From assembly GCA_022763105.1 (NCBI GenBank), contig JALEGK010000047.1, positions 1 to 61,923 on the forward strand: a stretch of 61,923 bases of DNA, given 5' to 3'. The notes beneath the pieces were generated by a model. The model saw nothing but the letters and a program-made list of their open reading frames with translations, did not search any database and was not told the DNA's origin. The position numbers were made by a program, and so were the translations under genes. How positions within the stretch are numbered: the first letter of the stretch is position 1; each line of letters starts with the position of its first letter. Positions 1 to 8,933 of this stretch are shown piece by piece. This DNA comes from Rickettsiales bacterium. Lineage in GTDB: Bacteria; Pseudomonadota; Alphaproteobacteria; Rickettsiales; UBA3002.

Positions 1-107
1 TCGATGCTGACAATGTCTTCGGCTTTGTCGTCATCGAGTGATGCTTCAATCAGTGCTTTAACAGTTGAGGCATCGCAGTCAGATGTGGAAAAAATAAACC
101 CCTCCAT
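1..107 (-). CDS. rsfS: Ribosomal silencing factor RsfS, N-terminal part only (cut by window edge)
   Basis: Reading leftward from an ATG at 107, about 35 codons remain open to the window edge. The peptide contains LDDDKAEDIVSID, which matches the start of the RsfS/YbeB/Iojap fold, where the family has a conserved D-K-K-A-E-D-I sequence. RsfS binds ribosomal protein L14 and blocks subunit joining when nutrients are short. The start lies 6 bp after the nadD stop, and nadD-rsfS is the usual alphaproteobacterial order. A short AGG lies just upstream inside the end of nadD, so translation is probably coupled. Most of the protein is outside the window. Confidence 0.85.
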   Translation of the reverse strand, partial: MEGFIFSTSDCDASTVKALIEASLDDDKAEDIVSI

Positions 108-113
108 CTATGG

Positions 114-752
114 TTACCTATTCATATTATGCCGTAAAAAAGCATCCTCTCCAAGCGTTTTTCGCAAGGCTGTTGCTGAGAGTGGATGACGCTGCATAAA
201 ACAATAAACCCAAGCGGGTGATTTCACATTTTTCAAAAGGCGGGCATCCGCTTCGTCGTAACGCGCATGCTTGTAGCGTTGCGCGGCAACTTGTCTTAAG
301 CAAGCATGTGAGAAGGGTGCGCGGTCAAAGATGGCAATGGGCAGTGATTCGAAGAATTGTTGCCAATGATGCCATTTGTGAAAGATGTGCAAATTATCGG
401 CGCCCATAAGCCAGATGAATTGGTGCTCAGGATGGCGTTGTTGCAGCGAGGTAACGGTATCAATGCTAAAATAAAGTTGCTGCTGCGCTTCAAAATCCGA
501 GATGCGAATCTTGGGAGAAGCTTCGGTGATGCGCATGGCAGACTCTATGCGTTGGTCATAGGGCGCAAGGTCGCTTTTTTTGTTGTGTGGATTTTGAGGT
601 GAGACCAACCACCAGACCTCATCAAGCTCGAGCCGCTTTATTGCCTCTAATGATAAATGCAGATGCCCTTCATGTGCCGGATTGAATGACCCCCCCAGCA
701 AGCCAACGGTTTTGCGCGCTCGGCGCTTGTGCTTAGCTTCGGGTTGCGCCAT
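114..752 (-). CDS. nadD: Nicotinate-nucleotide adenylyltransferase
   Basis: NadD adenylates nicotinate mononucleotide to deamido-NAD in NAD synthesis. The 212-residue protein has the nucleotidyltransferase signature GGSFNPAHEGH at residues 20-30 and a C-terminal SATALR sequence corresponding to the family's ISxTxxR motif. The frame is open upstream to 962, but that extension lies wholly inside proA and does not look like protein. The ATG at 752 gives a normal basic lead-in before the first beta strand. It overlaps the 3' end of proA by 20 bp, which suggests co-translation. The length is usual for the family. Confidence 0.93.
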   Translation of the reverse strand: MAQPEAKHKRRARKTVGLLGGSFNPAHEGHLHLSLEAIKRLELDEVWWLVSPQNPHNKKSDLAPYDQRIESAMRITEASPKIRISDFEAQQQLYFSIDTVTSLQQRHPEHQFIWLMGADNLHIFHKWHHWQQFFESLPIAIFDRAPFSHACLRQVAAQRYKHARYDEADARLLKNVKSPAWVYCFMQRHPLSATALRKTLGEDAFLRHNMNR

Positions 753-2022
753 CGCTGCTGACAACATATTTGTAAGTCGTAAGCTGGTCGCAGCCAACGG
801 GTCCGCGTGCATGCAGGCGACCTGTGGAGATGCCGATTTCTGCGCCCATACCAAACTCGCCACCATCAGCGAATTGGGTCGAGCTATTGACCATGACAAT
901 CGCGCTATCGATTTGCTCGGCATAGAGTTTGGTTGCGGCTTCATCTTCGGCGATAATCGCATCGGTATGGTGCGAGCTGTAGCGGTTCACATGCTCGATG
1001 GCTTCTTCAATATCGGCAACGGTTTTCACTGACACAATCGCATCGAGATATTCAGTGCCCCAATCGTCTTCTGTTGCAGCAACAATTCGACTATCTGCTT
1101 TTTGTGCCGCAGCGTCGCCACGCACTTCGCATTTCAGCTCACTCAAACGATCCACTAATTTTGGCAGAATGGTATCGGCGACACTTGCGTCAATGACGAT
1201 CGATTCGGTGGCACCGCAAATACCGGTGCGGCGCATTTTTGCGTTACTGACTACATTCACTGCTTTCTCAACATCAGCAGAGCTATGGATGTAGCTGTGG
1301 CAATTACCATCGAGGTGTTGAATGGTCGGAATGCGACTTTCTTCTGCGATACGACGGGTCAGTGATTGGCCGCCGCGCGGTACGATGATGTCGATGTAAT
1401 CAACCAGCGTCAGCATTTCGCCTACGGCGGCACGGTCACGCGTTGGTACTAATTGTACTGCTTCAGCTGGTAGGCCGGCTGCCTTTAAACCTTCGTGAAG
1501 AGCGGCAACAATAGCGGTAGAAGAGTGCAGGCTTTCTGAGCCTCCTCGCAGAATAGCGGCGTTACCTGATTTCAGGCACAGCCCGCCTGCATCGGCGGTG
1601 ACATTAGGGCGTGATTCGTAGATGATGCCGATGACGCCAAGTGGCACGCTGACTTTATTGATGGTCAGGCCATTATTATTACCTTCCCAGCTATCAAGGT
1701 GCTTGCCAACAGGGTCTGGCAGTTTTGCAATGGCGCGCAAGCCTGATGCGATGCCTTTAATGCGGTCTTCATCGAGGGCTAAGCGATCTAGCAATGCACC
1801 ACTAATGCCTTTTTCTTTGGCAAAGTTCATGTCTTTGGCGTTGGCTTCTAAAATAGATGCGGTGTTTTTTTCTAGCGCATCGGCGGCGACGTTCAGCGCC
1901 TGATTCTTTTGATCTGACGTTGCGGTTGCGAGTTTGCGGTAAGCGGCTTTGGCAGCTTTCGCAATGTTCAGCATTTCATCAGCGATATTTTCAACTTGTA
2001 GTGCGGCTTGGGTAGACATCAT
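733..2022 (-). CDS. proA: Glutamate-5-semialdehyde dehydrogenase (gamma-glutamyl phosphate reductase)
   Basis: ProA reduces gamma-glutamyl phosphate with NADPH, the second step of proline synthesis. The 429-residue length is typical. The aldehyde-dehydrogenase-like catalytic cysteine sits in RTGICGATES near residue 267, and the NAD-fold segment KSGNAAILRGG is present. Two ATGs (2022 and 2019) follow a good GGAG. The first shares a TAATG junction with the stop of the upstream RDD gene, so translation is probably coupled. It forms a unit with proB upstream, separated from it only by the RDD gene. Confidence 0.96.
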   Translation of the reverse strand: MMSTQAALQVENIADEMLNIAKAAKAAYRKLATATSDQKNQALNVAADALEKNTASILEANAKDMNFAKEKGISGALLDRLALDEDRIKGIASGLRAIAKLPDPVGKHLDSWEGNNNGLTINKVSVPLGVIGIIYESRPNVTADAGGLCLKSGNAAILRGGSESLHSSTAIVAALHEGLKAAGLPAEAVQLVPTRDRAAVGEMLTLVDYIDIIVPRGGQSLTRRIAEESRIPTIQHLDGNCHSYIHSSADVEKAVNVVSNAKMRRTGICGATESIVIDASVADTILPKLVDRLSELKCEVRGDAAAQKADSRIVAATEDDWGTEYLDAIVSVKTVADIEEAIEHVNRYSSHHTDAIIAEDEAATKLYAEQIDSAIVMVNSSTQFADGGEFGMGAEIGISTGRLHARGPVGCDQLTTYKYVVSSDGATRS

Positions 2023-2486
2023 TACGCTCCTTCGGCTCGTCCATGAACAACAAATGTGTGGCAGAGCATATCATGGATTCCTGTTTTGTTAATGGTTAAT
2101 GCAACAGGGAAAAACCAGATGAGATGTAGCCACATGATTAACACCATGCTGGTGTCGGTTTCTAAACTCGTATGTAGTGGTAGTGCCGGCATGATAAAGG
2201 CTAAATACCGCATCAATGCTTGCTCTTTTGTAATGAAGTTTCCGTCTTGGCTGACGACGTAAATACCAACAATGCGCTTGCCGGGTGTCGCTTGCCATGA
2301 GCTTTGCAAAAACATGACGTAATAGATACCCGAAACAATCAGGCTAATGAGCGATTGTGTGCCGGTGGTATCTGCCAGTAATCCGGTGAAGATGACTAAA
2401 ACGGGCAATAAAATAAGCTGATCTAGAAATACGGCGAAGGCACGAATGAGAAGGCCCGCATGCTCGTATGGAGATGGCTGCTGCAT
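2022..2486 (-). CDS. RDD family integral membrane protein
   Basis: This 154-residue protein has the RDD family layout. An N-terminal helix carries the conserved Arg and Asp (IRAFAVFLDQ), a second membrane helix follows, then the conserved loop QATPGKRIVGIYVV, then a third and possibly a fourth hydrophobic stretch. RDD proteins are poorly understood inner-membrane proteins, some linked to ion or osmolyte transport. The gene lies 2 bp after proB and its stop overlaps the proA start (TAATG), so it is translated within the proline operon. A role connected to proline as an osmoprotectant is possible but is only inferred from position. Confidence 0.82.
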   Translation of the reverse strand: MQQPSPYEHAGLLIRAFAVFLDQLILLPVLVIFTGLLADTTGTQSLISLIVSGIYYVMFLQSSWQATPGKRIVGIYVVSQDGNFITKEQALMRYLAFIMPALPLHTSLETDTSMVLIMWLHLIWFFPVALTINKTGIHDMLCHTFVVHGRAEGA

Positions 2487-2488
2487 GA

Positions 2489-3607
2489 TTAGTCCATCAC
2501 CAGATCGTTACGGTGGACGACAGAGTCGCGGCGGCGATAACCCAGAATCTCTTCGATCTCTTCGGACTGCTTACCCATAATCATTTTGACCTCGATAGAG
2601 GTGTAGGTTGTCAGGCCAAACGCGATGGTATTATTTTTCTTGTCAATAATGCGAACCGTATCACCGCATGTGAACGAACCATCGACATTAACAACACCCG
2701 GAGCAAGCAGGCTATTGCCTTTTTTGAGTGCCCGAACGGCGCCATCATCAATGACCAATGTTCCGCTGGGCTGAATGGAGTTTGCAATCCAATGTTTGCG
2801 TGCGGTCAGTGGTGTTTCATTTGCAATGAACCATGTGCAGCGATCATCTGCCAAAATCGATTGCATTGGATTGATGCGTTTGCCAAGCGAGATAATCATG
2901 TGGCAGCCTGATGAAACCGCGATTTGTGCCGCTTGTAATTTAGTGATCATGCCCCCGCTTGAATAGAAATCATCTGACTCATGGGCCATGCTCATGATTT
3001 CTTCTGTAAGCTCGTCAACAACTGGTATGAAGACAGCGTCTGGGTTTAGCTTAGGATTATCGCTATAAAGCCCATCAATATCAGAGAGAAGCACCAATGT
3101 ATCTGCTGAGATCATGGATGCGACGCGAGCTGCTAAGCGATCATTATCGCCGTAGCGAATCTCGGATGTGGTGATCGTATCATTCTCATTGATGATCGGA
3201 ACGATATTGTGCTCGAGCAGCGTGTTGATGGTGCTGCGCGCATTGAGGTAACGGCGACGGTCTTCCGTGTCTTCTGTTGTCATTAAGATTTGTGCTGCGA
3301 CAGCGCCATGTTTATTCAGCGTCTTACGCCACGCTTCAATCAGTGTGACCTGACCGCAGGCGGCGGCGGCTTGTTTTTCTTTGAGTTTTAGGGAGGGGGC
3401 ATCGTAGCCTAAGACATGACGACCCAGCGTCACGCCACCAGAAGAAACGACAACGACCTCTAGCCCTAATGATTGCAGATGTACGATGTCTTCGCACAGG
3501 CTGTTGAGCCATTCATGTTTGACTTCACCCGTGTCTAAATCTGCCAGTAGCAGCGAGCCAACTTTGATAACAACACGTTTTGCATCGGCCAGTTTAGGCA
3601 CTTGCAT
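2489..3607 (-). CDS. proB: Glutamate 5-kinase with C-terminal PUA domain
   Basis: ProB phosphorylates glutamate to gamma-glutamyl phosphate, the committed and proline-inhibited step of proline synthesis. The 372-residue protein has an N-terminal amino-acid kinase domain ([63 protein letters not shown]) and a PUA domain from about residue 280 to 360. The start overlaps the end of obgE by 14 bp, so the two are co-translated. The full-length form with PUA is the usual one in alphaproteobacteria. Confidence 0.96.
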   Translation of the reverse strand: MQVPKLADAKRVVIKVGSLLLADLDTGEVKHEWLNSLCEDIVHLQSLGLEVVVVSSGGVTLGRHVLGYDAPSLKLKEKQAAAACGQVTLIEAWRKTLNKHGAVAAQILMTTEDTEDRRRYLNARSTINTLLEHNIVPIINENDTITTSEIRYGDNDRLAARVASMISADTLVLLSDIDGLYSDNPKLNPDAVFIPVVDELTEEIMSMAHESDDFYSSGGMITKLQAAQIAVSSGCHMIISLGKRINPMQSILADDRCTWFIANETPLTARKHWIANSIQPSGTLVIDDGAVRALKKGNSLLAPGVVNVDGSFTCGDTVRIIDKKNNTIAFGLTTYTSIEVKMIMGKQSEEIEEILGYRRRDSVVHRNDLVMD

Positions 3608-4667
3608 TTAGGGTATCCTCCGGCATTTCGTAAAAAGGTTCTTCTTCTTCCTCATCTTCGTCTAAGCCTAATGTGGCACGATGCTCGTCAATTGCAACTA
3701 GCATGTCGCGCAATATCTCGTCGACACCCTCTTTTGAGATACCAGACATGCGGCGTACCGGCTTGCCGCTTGCCTGTTCAAGCAGCTCAATTTTTTCAAC
3801 GATTTCTTCTTCGGTGAGTGCATCACATTTATTGAGCGCAATGATTTCCGGCTTGTGGGCAAGTTCGTTATCATAGGCTTCGACTTCGCCGCGAACGGTT
3901 TCGTATGCTTCGATGACATCTTCTTGCGTGCCGTCGATTAGGTGCAGCAAAATACCGCAACGTTCGACATGGCCGAGGAAGCGTTGGCCTAGACCGACTC
4001 CGCGATGCGCGCCTTCAATCAGCCCCGGAATATCGGCGAGTACAAATTCGCGTTGATCGATATAGACGACACCGAGTTGTGGCACGAGGGTGGTGAAAGG
4101 GTAGTCCGCAATTTTAGGTTTTGCACGCGTGACGCTTGCTAAGAAAGTTGATTTACCTGCATTTGGAAGCCCAAGCAAACCTGCATCTGATAGCAGCTTC
4201 AGGCGCAACCAGACCCATAATTCTTCACCCTCTTGGCCGTGGGTGAATTTACGTGGTGCGCGGTTAGTAGAGCTTTTGAAATGGGTGTTACCCAAACCGC
4301 CTTTACCGCCTTTAGCGAGCGTGAAGCGATCGCCCACTTTGGTGAGGTCGGCAACAACCGTCTCTTTATCTTCGGCAATAATTTGCGTGCCAGCCGGTAC
4401 GGGAATAATGAGATCAGGTGAGCTGGCACCGGTACGCATGGAGCCTTCGCCCTCTTTACCGCGTTGTGCTTTAAAATGCTGTTTGTAGCGAAAATCAATG
4501 AGGGTGTTCAGGCCGTGGACGCATTCGATAATGACACTACCACCACGTCCGCCGTCACCACCATTGGGACCGCCGAATGGGATGTTTTTCTCGCGACGAA
4601 AGGCAACGCAGCCATTACCACCTGCGCCACTTTTTACGAATATTTTTGCTTCATCTAGAAACTTCAT
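3594..4667 (-). CDS. obgE: Obg/CgtA GTPase, ribosome assembly and stress control
   Basis: ObgE is an essential GTPase that binds the 50S subunit and links ribosome maturation to growth state. The 357-residue protein starts with the glycine-rich Obg fold (residues 1-158: [16 protein letters not shown]). The G domain follows with G1 [10 protein letters not shown]3 [12 protein letters not shown]4 NKCD and the G5 region. The C-terminus is strongly acidic (DEDEEEEEP), as in many Obg proteins. A hairpin terminator separates it from rpmA, so obgE either uses its own start signal or depends on readthrough. Confidence 0.96.
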   Translation of the reverse strand: MKFLDEAKIFVKSGAGGNGCVAFRREKNIPFGGPNGGDGGRGGSVIIECVHGLNTLIDFRYKQHFKAQRGKEGEGSMRTGASSPDLIIPVPAGTQIIAEDKETVVADLTKVGDRFTLAKGGKGGLGNTHFKSSTNRAPRKFTHGQEGEELWVWLRLKLLSDAGLLGLPNAGKSTFLASVTRAKPKIADYPFTTLVPQLGVVYIDQREFVLADIPGLIEGAHRGVGLGQRFLGHVERCGILLHLIDGTQEDVIEAYETVRGEVEAYDNELAHKPEIIALNKCDALTEEEIVEKIELLEQASGKPVRRMSGISKEGVDEILRDMLVAIDEHRATLGLDEDEEEEEPFYEMPEDTLNASA

Positions 4668-4684
4668 TTCTCAAACCGGTATAA

Positions 4685-4714
4685 AAAAAGGGAATGGCTA
4701 ACCATTCCCTTTTT
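4685..4714 (-). terminator. Intrinsic terminator after rplU-rpmA
   Basis: A perfect inverted repeat (GGGAATGG, loop of 4, CCATTCCC) is flanked by A and T runs on both sides. On the minus strand it ends in seven Ts followed by A, the form expected downstream of rpmA. It lies in the 69-bp gap before obgE and probably lowers obgE-proBA expression relative to the ribosomal genes. Confidence 0.85.
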
Positions 4715-4736
4715 GTTTTCTCTTTGGCCAATCAGA

Positions 4737-4997
4737 CTATGCGGTAGCGGTTTCCACGCTGACATAGCTGCGATCATTGGCTTTCTTGTAAAACTTTACA
4801 TTGCCTTCGGTTAGGGCAAATAGGGTGTGGTCTTTACCGATACCAACATTCTCGCCCGGGTAGAACTTCGTACCACGCTGGCGAACAATAATGTTACCAG
4901 GAACGACTTTCTCGCCACCGAATTTTTTCACACCAAGGCGACGACCGGCTGAGTCGCGACCGTTACGGGAACTACCACCAGCTTTCTTATGTGCCAT
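4737..4997 (-). CDS. rpmA: 50S ribosomal protein L27
   Basis: The 86-residue protein begins [18 protein letters not shown], the signature N-terminus of L27, whose tail reaches the peptidyl-transferase centre. There is no N-terminal leader of the kind cleaved in Firmicutes. It starts 6 bp after rplU in the conserved rplU-rpmA pair and is followed by a strong terminator. An AAGGAG lies upstream of the ATG. Confidence 0.98.
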   Translation of the reverse strand: MAHKKAGGSSRNGRDSAGRRLGVKKFGGEKVVPGNIIVRQRGTKFYPGENVGIGKDHTLFALTEGNVKFYKKANDRSYVSVETATA

Positions 4998-5003
4998 GAC
5001 TGA

Positions 5004-5543
5004 TTACTCCTTATCTGCTTTCTTAGCAGCGGTCTTTTTAGGTGCTGCTTTTTTCTCAGTAGTTTTCTTAGCAGCAGTTTTCTTTGGTGCTGCTTTTTTC
5101 TCAGAAGCGGCTTTCTTTTCAGCTGGCTTCTTAGCAGCGGTCTTTTTAGGTGCTGCTTTTTTCTCGGTTTTCTTCTCTTCTGCTTTTGGCGCATCTGCTT
5201 TTTTAGCAGCTGGCTTAGCAGCAGTCTTTTTACCATCCAAAGAGATATCGCTTACTCTAATCGTGGTAAGCATTTGGCGATGGCCGCGCTTACGACGATA
5301 GTTGTGACGACGTTTCTTTTTAAAGACGATGACTTTGTCGCCTTTACCTTGCTCAACGATTTCAGCGTTTACGACAGCGCCAGCAACCAGTGGGGCACCC
5401 ACTTTTACTTCGTCACCACCAACAGCGAGAACTTGATCTAGCGCTACAGAAGCACCGACTTCACCTTCTAGCTTTTCAACTTGAAGCACGTCACCTGAAG
5501 CGACTTTATATTGCTTACCACCAGTTTTTACGACCGCGAACAT
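5004..5543 (-). CDS. rplU: 50S ribosomal protein L21 with a long Lys/Ala repeat tail
   Basis: Residues 1 to about 103 are a normal L21 ([14 protein letters not shown] at the start; [11 protein letters not shown] in the rRNA-binding part). Bacterial L21 is usually about 100-105 residues long. Here a further 73 or so residues follow, made almost only of K, A, E, P and T in imperfect repeats of the [10 protein letters not shown] type, resembling histone H1 or other nucleic-acid-binding tails. The tail should be unfolded, highly charged and exposed on the ribosome. Alphaproteobacterial L21 proteins often carry shorter tails of this kind. The gene leads the rplU-rpmA operon and has its own good promoter. 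Confidence 0.96.
   Translation of the reverse strand: MFAVVKTGGKQYKVASGDVLQVEKLEGEVGASVALDQVLAVGGDEVKVGAPLVAGAVVNAEIVEQGKGDKVIVFKKKRRHNYRRKRGHRQMLTTIRVSDISLDGKKTAAKPAAKKADAPKAEEKKTEKKAAPKKTAAKKPAEKKAASEKKAAPKKTAAKKTTEKKAAPKKTAAKKADKE
5019..5166 (-). repeat. Imperfect tandem repeats encoding the L21 tail
   Basis: Three copies of a unit of about 38 bp (starting near 5019, 5063 and 5127) share ttcttagcagc and ggtgctgcttttttctc blocks and encode repeated [13 protein letters not shown] sequence in the L21 C-terminus. The repeats keep the reading frame. They are open to slippage or recombination that would change tail length. Confidence 0.8.
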
Positions 5544-5586
5544 CGTTTTATCCTTTCAATTTAACCTGCCTGCGCAGGGAGGCGGT

Positions 5587-5614
5587 AATATAGTGGACAA
5601 AAGCACCCTGTCAA
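5587..5614 (-). promoter_or_regulatory. Sigma-70-type promoter for rplU-rpmA
   Basis: On the minus strand TTGACA (5614-5609) and TATATT (5592-5587) are separated by 16 bp. The -10 lies about 43 bp upstream of the rplU ATG. Both boxes are close to consensus, as expected for a highly expressed ribosomal operon. Confidence 0.75.
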
Positions 5615-5688
5615 CGAAAATTCTTCAAAATCCGTTGTTAATTTTGAGCATATGGGCTAGCACAGTCCAAAGCGGACTGAGGAGAGCC

Positions 5689-7428
5689 ATGAATCGGGCA
5701 CAAAGACGAGCGCAAGCTAAGGGCAAGGAAAAGCAGGCTAACCAGCAAAAACAGGTGGTTTCGCTCCAGCAGGTTTTGGCTATGGCCTTGAATCTTATTC
5801 AAAAAGGCGATTTGGCTCAGGCTGAGGCTGCTTGCCGCCAAGTATTGGCGAAGCACCCAGATAATCATGATGCGCTTCAATTGCTTGGTGTTATTGCTGG
5901 GCGCTATGAGAAATGGGTGGATTCTGCCAATTTGATGCAGCGGTCGCTAGAAGTGAAGCCTGATCAGCCAAATGTTTGGTTTAATTTGGCGCGTGCTTAT
6001 TTCAATATTGGTGAATTTGATAGGGCGATTAACGCGAATAGCCAAGCTGCTATCATGCAGCCTGACAATCCTGAGCCACTTTATAACCGTGCCAATGCGC
6101 ATACGAGTAAGATGCAGTTTGAAGAAGCGATTGCCGATTTTAAACGTGCGTTAGAGCTTGACCCGACACATTTGGATGCGAAGCGTAATCTCGCACTGAC
6201 CTATAAAGAGATTGAGCGTTATGATGAATGCATTGCGCTTTTGACCGAACTGACTAAAGAGCGCCCGAATGATGCGGATATTTTCCGAACCTTGGCGCTA
6301 TGCCATCGCGATATTAGTAATATGGATGAATGTCGTCATTATATCGATGAGGCGATCCGCATTCAGCCTAACTTCTCAGATGCGCATTATGGAAAATCGG
6401 TGATTCATAAGTATGAATCAGAAGATGATGAGCATTTGCAGCAGATGTTGGCGCTTGATAAAGTTGAAAAAGACCGCATCCATCAAATGTTTTTACATTT
6501 CGGATTAGGCAAGGCCTATGACGATTTGAGAGATTATGACCAAGCATTTGCACATTATAATCAGGCGAATGCCTGTAACCGTGAGGGCATTGAGTATGAT
6601 ACGGCGCGGGTAAAAGGTTATTTTGAGAAGTTAAAAGAGCTATTCACCAAGCAGCGTTTGGATGAGATGTCTAAACCTTGGGATGAGACGCCAGAATTTA
6701 CGCCGATCTTCATTTTGGGTATGCCGCGTTCGGGTACGACACTGGTAGAGCAGATCATTGCTTCGCACTCTCAGGCCTGCGGGCTGGGTGAGTTAGAGGA
6801 TTTGCATTTTGCTGTTACGGGTAATGTTTGGGAGAAGCGACCAGACTATTTAACGCTTATTCCCAACATGAAGCCTGAGGATTATCATGCTGTGGGCCGG
6901 GATTATCAGACCAAGCTGCGCCGTTTTGAGAAAGAAGCCTTTGTCTGCGACAAAATGCCGCGCAATTTCCACCATATTGCCATGATTAAGCTGGCACTGC
7001 CTCATGCGAAGGTGGTGCATTGTCGCAGGCACCCTCTGGATACGTGTTTATCTATCTACCGTAAGCTCTTCTTCGGGTTGCAGCCATTTGCGTATAATCA
7101 AACTGAGTTGGCGGAGCATTACACGCTGTATCATGATCTGATGGGCTATTGGGAATCGGTCATGCCTGACTTTATCCATACAGTGCATTATGAGCAGTTG
7201 GTTGAGTCGCCGGAAGAACAGGTGCGCGCCTTATTGGGCTTCTGTGGCTTGGAATGGGAAGATGATTGTTTGAATTTTCACACATCTAAGCGCTCTGTTC
7301 GCACTGCGAGCGCCCAACAGGTGCGTCAACCTATCTATAAGGATGCAGTTGCGGGCTGGAAACGTTATAGTGAACAGATTCAACCGATGATCGAGGTGCT
7401 TGGCACGGACTATGAACCGCTCGCGTGA
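5689..7428 (+). CDS. Tetratricopeptide-repeat protein with C-terminal sulfotransferase domain
   Basis: This 579-residue protein joins several TPR units (roughly residues 30-290, with repeats such as PDQPNVWFNLARAYFNIGEF) to a sulfotransferase domain. The PAPS 5'-phosphosulfate loop is PIFILGMPRSGTT from about residue 339, and the 3'-phosphate motif lies in CRRHPLDTCLSIYRK. The family transfers sulfate from PAPS to protein or carbohydrate acceptors; the acceptor here is unknown, and the TPRs probably bind it. I chose the ATG at 5689 because AGGAGA precedes it, although the frame is open to a GTG at 5593. The next gene overlaps its 3' end by 17 bp. Confidence 0.88.
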   Translation: MNRAQRRAQAKGKEKQANQQKQVVSLQQVLAMALNLIQKGDLAQAEAACRQVLAKHPDNHDALQLLGVIAGRYEKWVDSANLMQRSLEVKPDQPNVWFNLARAYFNIGEFDRAINANSQAAIMQPDNPEPLYNRANAHTSKMQFEEAIADFKRALELDPTHLDAKRNLALTYKEIERYDECIALLTELTKERPNDADIFRTLALCHRDISNMDECRHYIDEAIRIQPNFSDAHYGKSVIHKYESEDDEHLQQMLALDKVEKDRIHQMFLHFGLGKAYDDLRDYDQAFAHYNQANACNREGIEYDTARVKGYFEKLKELFTKQRLDEMSKPWDETPEFTPIFILGMPRSGTTLVEQIIASHSQACGLGELEDLHFAVTGNVWEKRPDYLTLIPNMKPEDYHAVGRDYQTKLRRFEKEAFVCDKMPRNFHHIAMIKLALPHAKVVHCRRHPLDTCLSIYRKLFFGLQPFAYNQTELAEHYTLYHDLMGYWESVMPDFIHTVHYEQLVESPEEQVRALLGFCGLEWEDDCLNFHTSKRSVRTASAQQVRQPIYKDAVAGWKRYSEQIQPMIEVLGTDYEPLA

Positions 7429-8845
7429 AACTGATTCCTCTGGGAATCCCAATAATGCATCGATTGCCTTTGGGGTGCTGCTGAAATCGCTGATGCTGAT
7501 TTCGCTGCCGCCAATGATCGTGCTGTCGGTATTTGTGGTGCTTGGGATTTTGTCACTGCCGCATATGCTGCTTGCCTATATAGTGATTCTGCTGACCAGT
7601 ACGATCTTTGTGTATCCGTTCTTGGGCAATATTGCTGCGCTAACGGCTTATGTGGACATGTTGGCGAAAGATAAACGTGTGCAGGCACCAACCCTGCAAT
7701 ATCTGAGTGTGCCGTTTGACTTATCGGAAGCGCTTGAACATTTGCAGCGCAGTTGGGAAGTGAAGAAACAGCAGATGGAAAGTGTGATCACTGAGCGTGA
7801 GATCTTGGTGGATACGCTTCCCGATATTCTGATCATGATTAATGACGATCAGCAGATTGTGCGCACTAACCGCGCAGCGCGCGCGATCTTCGGGCAGAAT
7901 CTTGCGCAAAAACCGCTCGATGAGGTGATTAAAAGCCCATCACTCATGGATTCGGTGAATTCAGTCATTACCGATCTGAAGGGGCGTGAGGTCGAATTTC
8001 GTATTGAAGAGCCAGTCATTCGCGACTTTCTCGCGATTATTGAGCGGTTCCCAGTGCCTTCGGGTGGCGGTATTTCGACGATTATTACCATGAATGATAT
8101 TACCGAGCTGAAAAGCGTGGAGCAGATGCGCGCAGACTTCGTGGCGAATGCCAGCCATGAGATTCGCACACCGCTTGCCAGTATTCGCGGCTTTATCGAA
8201 ACCCTCATGGGGCCTGCAAAAGATGATGAGCAGGCACGCACCGAATTCTTGCAAATCATGCTCGATCAGGCAGATCGCATGCAACAGTTGATCAATGATT
8301 TGCTGTCATTATCGAAGATTGAGATGAACGCCAACACCGTGCCGATTAGTGCCGTGGAGCTTGATAAAGTGATTCGCAAGCAGGTGGAACAGCTTAAGCA
8401 TCCGGCTGATCAGAAGCAGATGAAGTTGGTGTTGGATATTCATGATAATCTGCCGCAAGCCAAAGGCGATGCGAACGAGTTGGCGCAGGTGGTGCATAAT
8501 CTGGTCGGAAATGCGATTAAATATGGTTACGCCAATTCGGATGTTACTGTGCGCGCGAAAGTCACCTCGGAATTGCCATCGGATTCGAAGATGCGTAACC
8601 AGCATCGCGTGATTTTGATGTCGGTTCAAGATCAGGGTGAGGGGATTCCCAAGCAGCATTTGCCGCGCCTGATGGAGCGTTTTTACCGTGTCGATAGTGC
8701 GCGTACCCGTGAAATTGGCGGCACCGGTCTTGGTCTGGCGATTGTGAAGGGGATTGTGAACCGTCACCGTGGCGCCATCACGGTTGACAGTATTGAGGGT
8801 GAGGGCACGACCTTCTCGGTTTACCTGCCGATTTACGAAGACTAA
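7412..8845 (+). CDS. PhoR-like membrane sensor histidine kinase
   Basis: The 477-residue protein has two adjacent membrane helices (about residues 15-75), then a PAS-like sensory region (around 125-225, including VDTLPDILIMINDDQQIVRTN). HisKA carries the phosphoacceptor His249 in ANASHEIRTPLAS, and the HATPase shows N-box NLVGNAIKY, G1 DQGEGIP, F-box ERFYR and G2 GGTGLGLAI. This layout matches PhoR-type kinases that answer phosphate starvation. No phoB, phoU or pst genes are adjacent, but a phosphate-permease-like gene follows. The ATG at 7412 overlaps the sulfotransferase stop; a TTG at 7400 is an alternative start. Confidence 0.87.
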   Translation: MNRSRETDSSGNPNNASIAFGVLLKSLMLISLPPMIVLSVFVVLGILSLPHMLLAYIVILLTSTIFVYPFLGNIAALTAYVDMLAKDKRVQAPTLQYLSVPFDLSEALEHLQRSWEVKKQQMESVITEREILVDTLPDILIMINDDQQIVRTNRAARAIFGQNLAQKPLDEVIKSPSLMDSVNSVITDLKGREVEFRIEEPVIRDFLAIIERFPVPSGGGISTIITMNDITELKSVEQMRADFVANASHEIRTPLASIRGFIETLMGPAKDDEQARTEFLQIMLDQADRMQQLINDLLSLSKIEMNANTVPISAVELDKVIRKQVEQLKHPADQKQMKLVLDIHDNLPQAKGDANELAQVVHNLVGNAIKYGYANSDVTVRAKVTSELPSDSKMRNQHRVILMSVQDQGEGIPKQHLPRLMERFYRVDSARTREIGGTGLGLAIVKGIVNRHRGAITVDSIEGEGTTFSVYLPIYED

Positions 8846-8933
8846 TATTCTGAATTTTCTATATTAAAGTAAATGGTTGGCAAGCTGCGACTAGCTTGTT
8901 ATAGACAACCCTAGACAATGGATGGGGGATAGC

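Noticed and set aside
753..962. Upstream extension of the nadD frame by 70 codons
   Set aside because: It lies entirely inside proA on the same strand, has no conserved residues, and the ATG at 752 gives the normal NadD start.
5019..5166. Repeats in rplU as a possible CRISPR-like array
   Set aside because: The units are in-frame, imperfect and coding for Lys/Ala-rich protein, with no unique spacers.
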